DNA of 64,000 nucleotides, from assembly GCA_965204695.1 (NCBI GenBank), contig OZ242007.1, forward strand, positions 4,340,001 through 4,404,000, written 5' to 3'. The position numbers and the translations under genes were made by a program. Positions 26,006-35,016 of the stretch are shown here, in pieces. The DNA comes from JAHEKD01 sp965204695. GTDB taxonomy: Bacteria > Pseudomonadota > Gammaproteobacteria > Arenicellales > JAHEKD01. The stretch's first letter is position 1; each line of letters begins with the position of its first letter. Under the pieces are notes generated by a model, which saw only the letters and a program-made list of their open reading frames with translations, was not told the origin of the DNA and did no database searches.

Positions 26006-28089
26006 TAATAATGTGATCGGTTTATGATCGTGTCCTGATCGAATGTATCGATACCTAATTTACGGGCATACATATGTCCCGAGTGGATAGCGTTAGCAAT
26101 TAATGCTGGTTGATAGGCATCACCAATACATTCCATGCTCTTGAAGTTTAGTTCATGTATTGATTGATGTTCGAGCAATAGTTGAAAAAGCTTGTCATTG
26201 GGTTTTCTGGCGGTGATAAGAATAAAACTATCCGCATCAAGCTGCGTTTGTGTGTCTGTATAAATGCAGCTGATGTGCATACATTGATTTGAAATACGTT
26301 TTAGTTGTTTTTGTGTCACAATTTTCACTCCCATTTGCAATAATTTTTTTTGTACAAAAAACTGTTCCATGGTCATGAATGTCCAGCATGATGCCACAGT
26401 TGCAGGAGTGACTAGTGTTACTTCACATTGATAACGCTCAACTAGCAATTCGGCAATCACGCCACCTAAGTAATAGTTATCATCGTCATAAATGCATACT
26501 GTTTGGCCTGGTTGGTGACCCATATAAATATCATCAACAGTTAAGATTTCGGATGTTGAATCAATTTGAGGCATTGGATTGCCGTTGCGTGATAACCCGT
26601 TTTTTAACCATTTAGCACCTGTAGCGAAAACGACGTGTTCTACATCGGAATCTATAATGTCATCCACAGTGATAGGGGTTGTATGGTTCAATTCAACGTT
26701 ACTTGATTTAACTAATAAATTTAATCGATCTTCATAAATAAATCGCCATTCTTGCAGTCCCGGCAGTTTTGCTTCATCCCACGCTCGTCCACCAAACATT
26801 TCCCTGGCTTCAAACAACTGTACATCAAAACCACGCTTGCTTAGACATAGTCCAGCCTCGAGCCCAGCAGGGCCTGTGCCAATAATCATTACCGAACTAG
26901 TATTAGGTGTTTTTTCAATGACCTCTGGATGCCAACCCTTTCGCCAAGATTCACCAAAGGTAGGGTTTTGGGTGCATTTGACTGGTGTAAAGCCCAGTTC
27001 TCCGCTAATACAAGTATTACACTTTATACAATGGCGAATTTCGTCTTCTTTACCGGCACGAATTTTATTAGGTAAAAAAGGGTCAGCGATTGATGGACGC
27101 GCTGCTGAAAGAATATCGACCACACCATCTCTGATAAGCTGTGCCATGATTTTGGGTTCATTAATGAAACTCACGCTTGCTATTGGAACTTGAGTGAGAG
27201 ATTTTATATATTTGTAAAGATCGATTTGCATATCGCTAATATTAAAACGAGATGTCCCTGCATCTGCGCCCATCCCACAAACTACTAAATCCCATAAATC
27301 AGGCAGATGTCCAATATGATCAAAAAATTCTTCCAAATCCGGATGTTGACTAGCGCCAGGAGTGAGTAAGTCATCAACGGTGAATCTAACTGCAACAGCT
27401 TGTTTACTTTGTGTAATATTGAGAGTGTCCTCAATTAGTTCACGAAGCAACCGCATTCGGTTTTTTAAACTTCCACCGTATTCGTCTGTTCTTAGGTTAT
27501 AACGTGGTGACAAAAACTGGCTTGGCAGACTAAGTAGCAGGCTAGCATAAACATAAATGATGTCATAGCCAGCTTCTATGCCATTTCTTGTAGCTTGTAT
27601 TTGCCAATTCCTTAGATTTCGAATATCACGTTTGTCCATTGCCCGTGATTGAACTGGAACGTGCAAATAAAAATCTGAACTTACAACCGGCAACGAACTT
27701 GGAGCAAGGGGAGCCAAACCCGAAGTAAGATTTGCAACATTTAGACCACTATGAGATAACTCTAAAGCGGCTAATGCATCATGCTCATGAATAACGTCAG
27801 CAAGTTTTGCTAAAGTTGGAATGTCACGTTTATCCCATATACGAAGCTCCGCAAATGGAGACATATCGCTACTAGGGTGAATCTCAGTTTGCTCAGTTGC
27901 TATAACAGCCCAACCACCTTGTGCTTTTATTTTTCGCATTTCTATCATTTCATTCGGATCTCTATGTCCAAATCCATTACCATGCGGTGCTTGGTAGAAT
28001 CGATTTTTGGCAGTCACTGGACCGATTGCGATAGGTTCGAACAAGATTGAGAGATCATCGTCCAGTTTGCTGTGTTGTGGTCTATCCAT
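26002..28089 (-). CDS. OYE/trimethylamine-dehydrogenase-like iron-sulfur flavoprotein
   Basis: A 695-residue three-part oxidoreductase. Residues 1-340 are the FMN-binding Old Yellow Enzyme barrel ('EPIAIGPVTAKNRFYQAPHG', 'SPRYNLRTDEYGGSLKNR'). Next is a 4Fe-4S site HCIKCNTC with a further Cys about 11 residues later (about 351-370), and then an ADR-like FAD/NAD domain beginning 'MIIGTGPAGLEAGLCLS' near 402. The layout is shared by 2,4-dienoyl-CoA reductase, trimethylamine dehydrogenase and N-methylproline demethylases; the barrel text ('GWAVIATEQTEIHPSSD') is closest to the demethylase/TMADH side. Mycofactocin loci also carry FadH/OYE-type relatives. It is followed by the SagB-type gene with a 4-bp overlap and is divergent from a small Cys-rich peptide gene. 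Confidence 0.82.
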   Translation of the reverse strand: MDRPQHSKLDDDLSILFEPIAIGPVTAKNRFYQAPHGNGFGHRDPNEMIEMRKIKAQGGWAVIATEQTEIHPSSDMSPFAELRIWDKRDIPTLAKLADVIHEHDALAALELSHSGLNVANLTSGLAPLAPSSLPVVSSDFYLHVPVQSRAMDKRDIRNLRNWQIQATRNGIEAGYDIIYVYASLLLSLPSQFLSPRYNLRTDEYGGSLKNRMRLLRELIEDTLNITQSKQAVAVRFTVDDLLTPGASQHPDLEEFFDHIGHLPDLWDLVVCGMGADAGTSRFNISDMQIDLYKYIKSLTQVPIASVSFINEPKIMAQLIRDGVVDILSAARPSIADPFLPNKIRAGKEDEIRHCIKCNTCISGELGFTPVKCTQNPTFGESWRKGWHPEVIEKTPNTSSVMIIGTGPAGLEAGLCLSKRGFDVQLFEAREMFGGRAWDEAKLPGLQEWRFIYEDRLNLLVKSSNVELNHTTPITVDDIIDSDVEHVVFATGAKWLKNGLSRNGNPMPQIDSTSEILTVDDIYMGHQPGQTVCIYDDDNYYLGGVIAELLVERYQCEVTLVTPATVASCWTFMTMEQFFVQKKLLQMGVKIVTQKQLKRISNQCMHISCIYTDTQTQLDADSFILITARKPNDKLFQLLLEHQSIHELNFKSMECIGDAYQPALIANAIHSGHMYARKLGIDTFDQDTIINRSHYY

Positions 28090-28129
28090 AATTTAGTATC
28101 TTTACCCTAATTAGTTTTTTTGTCAAAAT

Positions 28130-28157
28130 TTGACCGAGCATTGATTGGCGCTATAAT
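28130..28157 (+). promoter_or_regulatory. Near-consensus sigma70 promoter for the Cys-rich peptide gene
   Basis: -35 TTGACC (28130-28135), 16-bp spacer, -10 TATAAT (28152-28157). The predicted start of transcription is about 28164, giving a leader of roughly 35 nt with AGGAG at 28188-28192, six bases before the ATG at 28199. This is among the best-formed promoters visible in the window. Confidence 0.7.
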
Positions 28158-28198
28158 GGTTTTGCTAAAAACATAAATCAATTACACAGGAGAATAAA

Positions 28199-28378
28199 AT
28201 GGATAAGCGTCATCAGAAGTCCGTAACAACTATTACTACAAGATGTCGAACTCGTAAAGATTTATCAGATTCAGATGTTCTCGATTGTTCAAGTAATAAG
28301 CAACTGAAGGCCGCTCTAAATTGTAAGTCGCGCTCAGAGCTTGTTGAAGCCTCATTAAACTGTAAAACGAAAAGTTAA
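28199..28378 (+). CDS. 59-residue Cys-repeat peptide, candidate modified-peptide precursor
   Basis: A hydrophilic, very basic small protein. Residues 1-15 are MDKRHQKSVTTITTR. The remainder has four Cys at 16, 30, 42 and 55, spaced 14, 12 and 13 apart. Three of them end a repeated unit: DVLDC, KAALNC and EASLNC, each preceded by a basic/Leu segment (TRKDL, NKQL, RSEL). This periodic L-[DN]-C pattern after an unrelated leader-like N-terminus is what a precursor with several core modules would look like. It has a near-consensus promoter and a textbook SD, and sits 109 bp from a divergent pair of oxidoreductase genes. There is no signal peptide and no known family that I can name. Alternatives: a small zinc- or metal-binding protein. 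Confidence 0.7.
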   Translation: MDKRHQKSVTTITTRCRTRKDLSDSDVLDCSSNKQLKAALNCKSRSELVEASLNCKTKS

Positions 28379-28458
28379 GAGCTGTTATCAATTTTGACCT
28401 AGTAGTTTCTTAAGTAGCTATTTTTTCGTTTCAAGCTAGCGATAATATTTTTTTAATA

Positions 28459-28549
28459 GATTCCCCCGGCTTGTGCCGGCTCTTCAACACTATAACTCAA
28501 TGCCGGGCAAGCCCGTGGTGTTCTGTCGCTGACGCGAACGATAATAAAA
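28459..28549. repeat. REP/family B repeat cluster
   Basis: ATTCCCCCGGCTTGTGCCGG, then a segment (CTCTTCAACACTATAACTCA, ATGCCGGGC) that is the reverse complement of the 39-bp tandem unit at 54350-54465, then the family B core ending ACGCGAACGATAATAAA. It lies downstream of the peptide gene and may provide its transcript end. Confidence 0.65.
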
Positions 28550-28658
28550 TTCGAGTCAAAGATTTAAAACAAAGACAATATTGTATGTCGTCAGATGATT
28601 TGGGACAGTTAGTTCTTAAAATTAAGAGAGACTATCCGATCATATCACTTGCCTGAGA

Positions 28659-29651
28659 TCAGGCACACAGTTTTAGGTTTTCGCACCTCCTTTGGTTTAA
28701 CGTTTGTTGTTTAATAACGGCTCGCTCATCGATGATTTGCTGATATCGACCATAATACATATCCGCCGGTGTCACATTGTCTAACGACTCATGATAGCGT
28801 TCGTGGTTGTAATGATGAACAAACTGTTCAATGGCTTGTTCGAGTTCGCCAGGCAGATAATAATGCTCAAGTTTGACGACGTTTTTCATTGACCGATGAT
28901 AGCGTTCAATTTTACCCTGAGTCATCGGATGGTACGGTGTTCCACGAGTATGCGTCATCTGATGATAAGCCAGGTAATCTTTCAGCTCACCGGATAGATA
29001 CGCCGGGCCATTATCACTGAGTAGCCGTGGTCGGTGTTTAACAGGCACATTTGTCACACCCGTTACAGCAATCGCTTGATCCAGGGTGTCTTTGACATCA
29101 CCCGCGCCCATGGTACTAGTGAGCATCCAGCTCAGAATAAACCGTGAATAATCATCCAGTACGGTAGACAGATAATACCAACCCCAGCCGATGATTTTGA
29201 AATAGGTAAAATCAGTCTGCCATAATTCATTGATTCGCTTGGTTGGCGTATGGAAGGTATCACTGGCCGATAGCAGAATATAGGCCGGTGAGGTAATCAG
29301 GTCATGGGCCTTCAAAATACGGTAAACACTGGACTCAGAGATAAAGTACCTGTGTTCATCGGTAATTTGCCAGGCCAGTTCACGAGGTGATTTCTCCGGG
29401 TACTGAAGTGCAATCTCGAGACATTGCTCTTTGACTGATTCGGGGAGTTTGTTCCAGAACCGTTGGGGAGATTTACAATGACTTTCCAATGCATCAGGGC
29501 CACCCATTTGATAGAGTTGATACCAACGGTAAAAACTGCTGCGAGCAATACCCAGTTCCGCTAATGTCCTACTCACGGGAAGTTCACTGGCTTCAACTAT
29601 ATGGATAATTTCCACTTTTTCAGCCGCCGACAAACTCATTCGTCGTCCCAC
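28659..29651 (-). CDS. IS3-family transposase OrfB
   Basis: A 330-residue DDE integrase-fold protein with catalytic residues in 'WQTDFTYFKI', 'LLSDNGPAYLS' and 'GKIERYHRSMKN' (D, D and E 35 residues later), preceded by an HTH_21 region ('SPRELAWQITDEHRYFISESSVYRIL'). It overlaps orfA by 16 nt in the -1 frame. The active transposase is expected to be an OrfAB fusion made by frameshifting. The upstream GTG-start frame (MGRRMSLSAAEKVE) may allow separate OrfB. It is identical to the protein of copy 2. Confidence 0.93.
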   Translation of the reverse strand: MGRRMSLSAAEKVEIIHIVEASELPVSRTLAELGIARSSFYRWYQLYQMGGPDALESHCKSPQRFWNKLPESVKEQCLEIALQYPEKSPRELAWQITDEHRYFISESSVYRILKAHDLITSPAYILLSASDTFHTPTKRINELWQTDFTYFKIIGWGWYYLSTVLDDYSRFILSWMLTSTMGAGDVKDTLDQAIAVTGVTNVPVKHRPRLLSDNGPAYLSGELKDYLAYHQMTHTRGTPYHPMTQGKIERYHRSMKNVVKLEHYYLPGELEQAIEQFVHHYNHERYHESLDNVTPADMYYGRYQQIIDERAVIKQQTLNQRRCENLKLCA

Positions 29652-29998
29652 GTCGAGTCCAAGCCAAGCACACTTTTTTTAAGCACCGTATTCTTCAAAA
29701 CAACATCGGCCAGTGCATGTTTTAGCTGATTGTTTTCTTTGCGAAGTTCAGTCACTTCCTCTGAATTGGCTTCACGCTTAATATCACCGGCCAAACGTTG
29801 TTTCCCGGCTTCAAGAAAGTCTTTGCTCCAACGGTAATACGTATTCTGATTGATCCCTTCCCGGCGGCATAACTCGGCAATACTATCCTCACCTCGAAGA
29901 CCGTCTAATACAATCCGAATCTTTTCATCGGCTGAATATTTATGACGGGTGTTGCGTTTAATTGCTTTAACTAATTTCTCTGAGTTATATTTACTCAT
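29636..29998 (-). CDS. IS3-family transposase OrfA
   Basis: A 120-residue helix-turn-helix protein (HTH_Tnp_1: 'KYSADEKIRIVLDGLRGEDS', 'CRREGINQNTYYRWSKDF') with a C-terminal leucine-zipper-like stretch. It recognises the IS ends. Near its end a run of seven A then G offers a -1 slip into the orfB frame, which has no stop between that point and orfB. Confidence 0.92.
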   Translation of the reverse strand: MSKYNSEKLVKAIKRNTRHKYSADEKIRIVLDGLRGEDSIAELCRREGINQNTYYRWSKDFLEAGKQRLAGDIKREANSEEVTELRKENNQLKHALADVVLKNTVLKKSVLGLDSTWDDE

Positions 29999-30087
29999 CT
30001 TAAGACTCCTATAAATTACTATTAAATTAACAGAAGTCTCTCTTGTTCAGAACATCAACTTTGTCTCATATCCTCTGACGGGATACA

Positions 30088-31512
30088 GTCGGCAGTGATT
30101 TTTATGCGTCACCTACAATTTCTGTAGATGGCTCAAAATTAGCCTGGCTGTCATGGGATGCAAAATATATGCCTTGGGATAAAACCCAACTTTGGGTATC
30201 TGATATAAAAGATGATGGATCACTAAGTTCAGCTTATTTAGTTGCAGGAAAAACTAACGAAAGCATTAGTCAACCGCGTTGGTCAGCAAACGGTGAGCTG
30301 TACTTTATCTCTGATCGCGATAATTGGTGGAATCTATATCGGACAAAGCCCATTTCGTCAGGAAAGCCAATTCAAGTTGATCAAATTACTAAGGTCGAAG
30401 GTGAGTTCGCTACACCACAATGGTCTTTAGGAGATTCAACTTATGCATTTCTTAGCTCCAATACACTTTTAGCAACATATCTAAAAGATGGTGTATGGCA
30501 TTTAGTGAAAATTGATATTTCAACCCAACAACCGAAACTTGTTCATCTAGACTGTAGAAGTACATTAATCGAGTATATTGATGCCGACCAGGATAGAGGT
30601 GTCTTTGTGGGCTCTTCGTTCTACGAATCTGAGTCAATATACACATATAGTACTTTGTCAGATTCATGCAAAAAATTAGTTCCAAAACCTAAACTCCTAA
30701 GAGAAGAAGAAATTAGTTTTCCTCAGCATATCAAAGTACCCACTACCAATAATCAAGTTACCTATGGGTTGTATTATCCTCCGCATAATTCAGCTTATAT
30801 CTCAGCAAATGAGTTGCCCCCTGTTATTGTGCTGTGTCATGGTGGTCCCACCGGTGCTGCATCAGCATCGCTTGATTTACGTATACAATTTTGGACTAAC
30901 AGAGGCTTTGCAGTTGTAGATGTTGACTATCGAGGTAGCTCAGGTTATGGCAGAGATTACCGCCAGAGCCTGTATGGAAATTGGGGAATCTATGATGTGA
31001 ATGACGCTTGTGCTGTTGTTGATTATTTAGCTATAAATAATCAAATCGACAAGGCCAGAACAATAATCAAAGGCGGTAGCGCAGGTGGATTTACCGCTCT
31101 ATCGGCACTTGTACATTGTGATTATTTTTCCGCAGGCGTTATTTTGTATGGGGTTTCTAATCTGCTTGATCTTGCAAGTGAAACGCATAGGTTTGAGAAA
31201 TACTATTTAGATCGCCTTCTTGGTGATTCAACTGAAAACCGAGAAGTCTATGTTAGGCGTTCACCAAGTACATCGACGAACGATATTAGTGTGTCAGTAT
31301 TATTTTTTCAGGGAATGAGAGATAAAGTCGTACCGCCTAATCAATCTGAGCAAATGTTTAGAAATATTATTCACAATAATCCAGACTCGGATTACATTAC
31401 ATTTGATGATGAGGGGCATGGGTTTCGATCAGGCAAAACAATTATTGAAGTGGTAACAAGAGAAGCTGGCTTTTATTCAACTGTGTTTAAACTTCCAGTA
31501 CATTGTGAGTAA
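30088..31512 (+). pseudogene. S9 prolyl-oligopeptidase-like peptidase, N-terminus removed at the IS junction
   Basis: The frame is open from the very edge of the IS (GSDFYASPTISVDGSKLAW, a typical propeller blade start of S9C peptidases) through the first internal ATG at 30169 to the stop at 31512. The catalytic domain is complete: Ser in 'IKGGSAGGFTAL', Asp in 'FFQGMRDKVVPP', His in 'DDEGHGF'. Family members are about 620-680 residues, so roughly 150-200 N-terminal residues, including the start codon and promoter, are missing; they are not found on the other side of the IS. It may have been the leader peptidase or exporter-linked protease of the adjacent peptide locus (inference), but is probably silent now unless read from the IS. 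Confidence 0.85.
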
Positions 31513-31713
31513 GAGGACATTTAAACTATGATCGAACTTGCTTTTGAACCTGGGTTTGTGGGTTTTAGGTTATCGTTTAATACAAGCAAAGCAGTAAAAG
31601 TCTGAGCACAATTAGAAGTTCCTTTATTACTCACGCTTGTTGATATGTCATAAACAGTTGCAAAATTTGCCTATAACGATTACTTTATATTGCTTGTCAC
31701 ACGGAGATTACTA

Positions 31714-32553
31714 TTGTCAGAGAATGTAGCAGCATTACAACAAGATAATGCTGGCGATCAAATAGGCGATTCCACTGCCGCTAAAGAAGGTGTAGCGGCA
31801 CTCGATATTATAGATATTCACAAAAAATTTGGTGATCTTGAAGTTCTCAAAGGGATTTCTTTATCAGCTAATGATCACGATGTCATTTCCATTCTCGGCA
31901 GTAGTGGTTCTGGCAAAAGTACTTTCCTGCGCTGTATCAATTTGTTAGAAACCCCAACCAGCGGTGAAGTAAAGGTTTACGGTGAAACCATTCAAATGAA
32001 GCAAGGTAAGAATGGTCCGGAGGCCGCTAATAAAGAACAAGTTCAGAGAATTCGAAGCCAATTAGCTATGGTTTTTCAGCAATTTAATCTCTGGTCGCAT
32101 ATGACAGTTTTGCAAAATGTCATGGAGGCGCCCGTTCATGTTCTAAAATTGACTAAAGCTGAGGCCAGAGAACGAGCTGAAAAATATATCGAACGAGTAG
32201 GAATGATTGATCGAAAAGATTTTTATCCTTCACAATTATCAGGCGGTCAGATGCAGCGTGTCGCCATTGCGCGAGCCTTGGCGATGGAACCTAAAGCACT
32301 ATTATTTGATGAGCCGACATCTGCTTTGGATCCTGAACTTGTTAACGAAGTGTTGAAAGTGATGAGAACTCTGGCAGAAGAAGGGCGAACCATGTTAGTA
32401 GTGACACACGAGATGGGTTTCGCACGCGAAGTATCAAATCGAGTGATTTTCTTGCACCAAGGGCGTGTGGAAGAAGATGGTTTGCCAGCTCAAGTGTTTG
32501 ATGCACCAAAGTCACAACGCTTTAAAGATTTTCTATCAGGTAACCTCAAATAG
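31714..32553 (+). CDS. Basic amino acid ABC transporter, ATP-binding subunit (HisP/ArtP-like)
   Basis: A 279-residue ATPase: Walker A GSSGSGKS, Q-loop 'MVFQQFNLWSHMTVLQNV', signature 'LSGGQMQRVAIARALA', Walker B 'ALLFDEPTSALDPEL' and switch His in 'VVTHEMGFA', as in polar amino acid importers. The start is TTG at 31714, which has GGAG at 7-nt spacing; a longer frame from 31690 lacks an SD. The N-terminal 25 residues (SENVAALQQDN) are unusual for the family. First gene of the importer operon. Confidence 0.9.
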   Translation: MSENVAALQQDNAGDQIGDSTAAKEGVAALDIIDIHKKFGDLEVLKGISLSANDHDVISILGSSGSGKSTFLRCINLLETPTSGEVKVYGETIQMKQGKNGPEAANKEQVQRIRSQLAMVFQQFNLWSHMTVLQNVMEAPVHVLKLTKAEARERAEKYIERVGMIDRKDFYPSQLSGGQMQRVAIARALAMEPKALLFDEPTSALDPELVNEVLKVMRTLAEEGRTMLVVTHEMGFAREVSNRVIFLHQGRVEEDGLPAQVFDAPKSQRFKDFLSGNLK

Positions 32554-32619
32554 GGATTTTGACCTGACTCGGCTTACATTTTAATATTCATTTATCTATT
32601 TAGTTAATCAGGAGTTTTT

Positions 32620-33396
32620 ATGAGATTTTATAGATTATTCATTTCAGCTTTAGTAGCTGGACTTTTTACACTTACTGCCCAAGCAGCTGACTGGAGTAAA
32701 ATCCGAATCGGTGTTGAAGGTGCTTATCCTCCTTTTAGTGAAATGACACCGGACGGTGAATTGATTGGGTTTGATATTGATATTGCTAATGCGCTTTGTG
32801 AGTCGATTGGAGCGGAATGTGAGTTAATTCCTCAAGACTGGGACGGCATTATTCCTGCCTTATTGGCCAAAAAGTACGATGCAATTATTGCTTCAATGTC
32901 GATTACAGAGGAGCGTAAGGAAAAAGTCGCTTTTTCTAATAAATACTACAACACGCCTGCAAAATTCTCTCGTAAGAAAGGATCTGGCATTGAAATATCC
33001 GCTGAAGGTTTAGCAGGTAAAAGTGTCGGTGTTCAGCGTGCCACAACACACGATAATTTTATTACAGCAGAGTTTCCTGATGCAGAAATTAAGCGATACG
33101 CAACCCAGGATGAAGCCTATTTGGATGCAGTGTCTGGTCGAGTTGACTTGCTGCTGGCTGATTCTGTTGCCATGCAAGATGGATTTTTAAATTCTGATCA
33201 GGGCGCTGACTGGGAATTTGTGGGTCCGGGTTACAGTGATCCAAAGTATTTTGGTGAGGGTGCAGCTGTGGCTATGCGTAAAGATGACACAGATTTAGCC
33301 GAGCTAATGAACAAAGCCATTGATGATATTCGTGCCAACGGTACCTACAAAGCCATTAATGATAAATACTTTGAGTTTGACGTTTACGGCGAATAA
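32620..33396 (+). CDS. Periplasmic amino acid-binding protein (Lys/Arg/Orn or His type)
   Basis: A 258-residue SBP_bac_3 protein with a signal peptide (MRFYRLFISALVAGLFTLTAQA, cleaved before ADW). Ligand motifs are 'RIGVEGAYPPFSEMTPDGEL', 'GFDIDIANALC', 'DWDGIIPALLAKKYDAIIASMSIT' and 'DLLLADSVA', which resemble ArgT/HisJ. A good SD (AGGAG) precedes the ATG. It is separated from the permease genes by 187 bp that contain a strong hairpin and a REP unit, a layout that allows more binding protein than membrane subunit. Confidence 0.91.
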   Translation: MRFYRLFISALVAGLFTLTAQAADWSKIRIGVEGAYPPFSEMTPDGELIGFDIDIANALCESIGAECELIPQDWDGIIPALLAKKYDAIIASMSITEERKEKVAFSNKYYNTPAKFSRKKGSGIEISAEGLAGKSVGVQRATTHDNFITAEFPDAEIKRYATQDEAYLDAVSGRVDLLLADSVAMQDGFLNSDQGADWEFVGPGYSDPKYFGEGAAVAMRKDDTDLAELMNKAIDDIRANGTYKAINDKYFEFDVYGE

Positions 33397-33412
33397 TTAA
33401 ACTTAATTGAGA

Positions 33413-33442
33413 TGAGGTTTCGACAATACAGTCGAAACCTCA
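33413..33442 (+). terminator. Hairpin between binding-protein and permease genes
   Basis: A perfect 12-bp stem (TGAGGTTTCGAC / GTCGAAACCTCA, loop AATACA) lies 17 bp after the binding-protein stop. No T run follows, so it more likely stabilises the upstream mRNA or works as a leaky attenuator than as a full terminator. Confidence 0.6.
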
Positions 33443-33495
33443 ATTAACTCAAGGTTTTCAGGTGAATAAAGATAAAAATTTAAATACGCAAGAAC

Positions 33496-33533
33496 TGTCA
33501 TCCCGGACTCCGATCCAGTACCTCCTTGCGTAT
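33496..33533. repeat. REP-like palindrome
   Basis: GTCATCCCGGACTCCGATCC is a member of the GTCATCCCGG family, between the binding-protein gene and the first permease gene. Confidence 0.55.
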
Positions 33534-33583
33534 CTGCCGTATTTAGGAGATTTTGCTCCTTGTTTGAACGGAAATGTTATTAA

Positions 33584-34275
33584 ATGGGCGACTTAATAAC
33601 ACTATACGGCTACTGGCCTTTGATTCTCAAAGGCATGGTGTTAACTATTGAAGTTGCGGTTCTTTCCTTATTTATCGCCTTGGCATTGGGCATCCTGACT
33701 GCTTTAGCAAAACTCTCTGATTCCAAACTTTTACAGACCATTGCAGGAATTTATACGACGGTAATTCGAGGTATACCTGATTTGGTACTAATGACACTGA
33801 TATTCTTCGGTGGGCAAGTCATGGTGAATAATATTGGAGAGAAATTTGGTTGGGGGTATATTGATGTTAACCCATTTATTGCTGGTGTACTCACCATTGG
33901 TTTTATTTTTGGTGCTTATATGGGTGAGACGTTTCGGGGTGCAATTATGGCAGTACCCAAAGGTGAGATTGAAGCCGGGCATGCTTATGGCATGACACCT
34001 TTTCAGGTGTTTACACGAGTAACAATGCCAGCCATGGTTCGCCATGCACTACCTGGATTTGGTAATAACTGGTTAGTATTGGTAAAGACAACAGCCTTGG
34101 TTGCTGTTATAGGTTTGCCTGACATGGTTTTCAACGCTGGTATTGCAGGTGGATCGACAAGGCAGCCTTTTACGTTTTATTTGTCGTTGCCCTGTTGTTT
34201 CTAGTCATAACGGCTGTTTCCAATATAGGGCTTAAATGGTTGGATAAGAAATATTCAGTGGGGTTAGAGCACTAA
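33584..34275 (+). pseudogene. HisQ-type ABC permease with a single-base frameshift near its end
   Basis: Six-helix amino acid importer permease; the EAA loop 'AIMAVPKGEIEAGHAYGMTPFQVFTRVTMP' is intact. The frame from ATG 33584 stops early at 34204 after 'STRQPFTFYLSLPCCF'. One base added at about 34183 (TTGTCG to TTGTTCG) restores the expected family C-terminus 'PFTFYLFVALLFLVITAVSN' and continues to a TAA at 34273-34275, which overlaps the next gene as TAATG. So about 24 residues and the last helix are lost. This is either a true recent mutation or a sequencing/assembly error; the perfect overlap with hisM shows where the ancestral stop was. Confidence 0.82.
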
Positions 34276-34958
34276 TGGATTTTTCTCCAATCATTGAGAA
34301 TTTGCCGCTTTACCTGCAAGGTTTGGGCCTGACGGTTCAGCTTTTGATTTTATCTTTAGTGGTTGGTTTTGTTTTGGCAGTGCCTGTTGCATTAGCTGCT
34401 GCAATGAATCTAGGTGTGTTAACCTGGCTAGCAAAAACCTTCATTTATGTATGGCGGGGAACACCATTGTTGATTCAAATGTTCATGATTTATCATGGTA
34501 TGGCCCAATTTGACTTCATTAGGGATAGTTTTTTGTGGCCGATTTTCAGAGAAGCCTATTGGTGTGCTTTAATAGCATTTGCGTTAAATACAGCGGCTTA
34601 TACGGCTGAAATTATTCGAGGAGCAATAGTACAAACACCTCGCGGTGAAATTGAGGCTGCCAAAGCAGCCGGGATGTCAGATTTTACTTTGTATCAACGA
34701 ATCATTTTGCCCAGTGCTTTTCGAAGAGCATTGCCTGCTTATGGTAACGAAGCAATTTTTATGCTCCATGGCACTGCTCTAGCAGGTGTTATCACATTGG
34801 TAGACTTATTTGGTGCAGCTAAAATTGTTAACTCCAGACATTTCATCCCCTTCGAATCCTTCATCGCTGCAGGGTTGTTCTACTTGGTTTTGACTTTTGC
34901 TATGGTCTGGTTATTCAAAAAACTAGAAGCTTACTGGTTAAGACATCTTAAGCATTAA
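34275..34958 (+). CDS. Amino acid ABC transporter permease (HisM-like)
   Basis: A 227-residue inner-membrane subunit with about five to six helices and the EAA motif 'AIVQTPRGEIEAAKAAGMSDFTLYQRIILP' at about 115-145. It pairs with the HisQ-type subunit and two ATPases. The start overlaps the restored stop of hisQ by one base (TAATG). It ends with no clear terminator but with a REP-like repeat downstream. Confidence 0.9.
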   Translation: MDFSPIIENLPLYLQGLGLTVQLLILSLVVGFVLAVPVALAAAMNLGVLTWLAKTFIYVWRGTPLLIQMFMIYHGMAQFDFIRDSFLWPIFREAYWCALIAFALNTAAYTAEIIRGAIVQTPRGEIEAAKAAGMSDFTLYQRIILPSAFRRALPAYGNEAIFMLHGTALAGVITLVDLFGAAKIVNSRHFIPFESFIAAGLFYLVLTFAMVWLFKKLEAYWLRHLKH

Positions 34959-35016
34959 TAACACAATCGTCCTGAACAGCATTCGCGAGCTCAGAGTTTC
35001 CTGATCGCTGTTTGTG

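Larger units (their letters stand above)
28582..30087 (-). mobile_element. IS3-family insertion sequence, copy 1 (1506 bp)
   Basis: The ends are imperfect inverted repeats: TGTATGTCGTCAGATGATTT at 28582 and, on the other strand, TGTATCCCGTCAGAGGATAT ending at 30087. The boundaries come from comparison with an apparently identical copy at 42594-44099 in the opposite orientation, as similarity stops exactly there. It carries orfA and orfB overlapping in a -1 frame. The flanking bases (AATAT on the left, GTCGG on the right) show no target duplication. On the right it directly joins the middle of an S9 peptidase reading frame, so sequence has been lost or rearranged at this copy. Confidence 0.92.
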
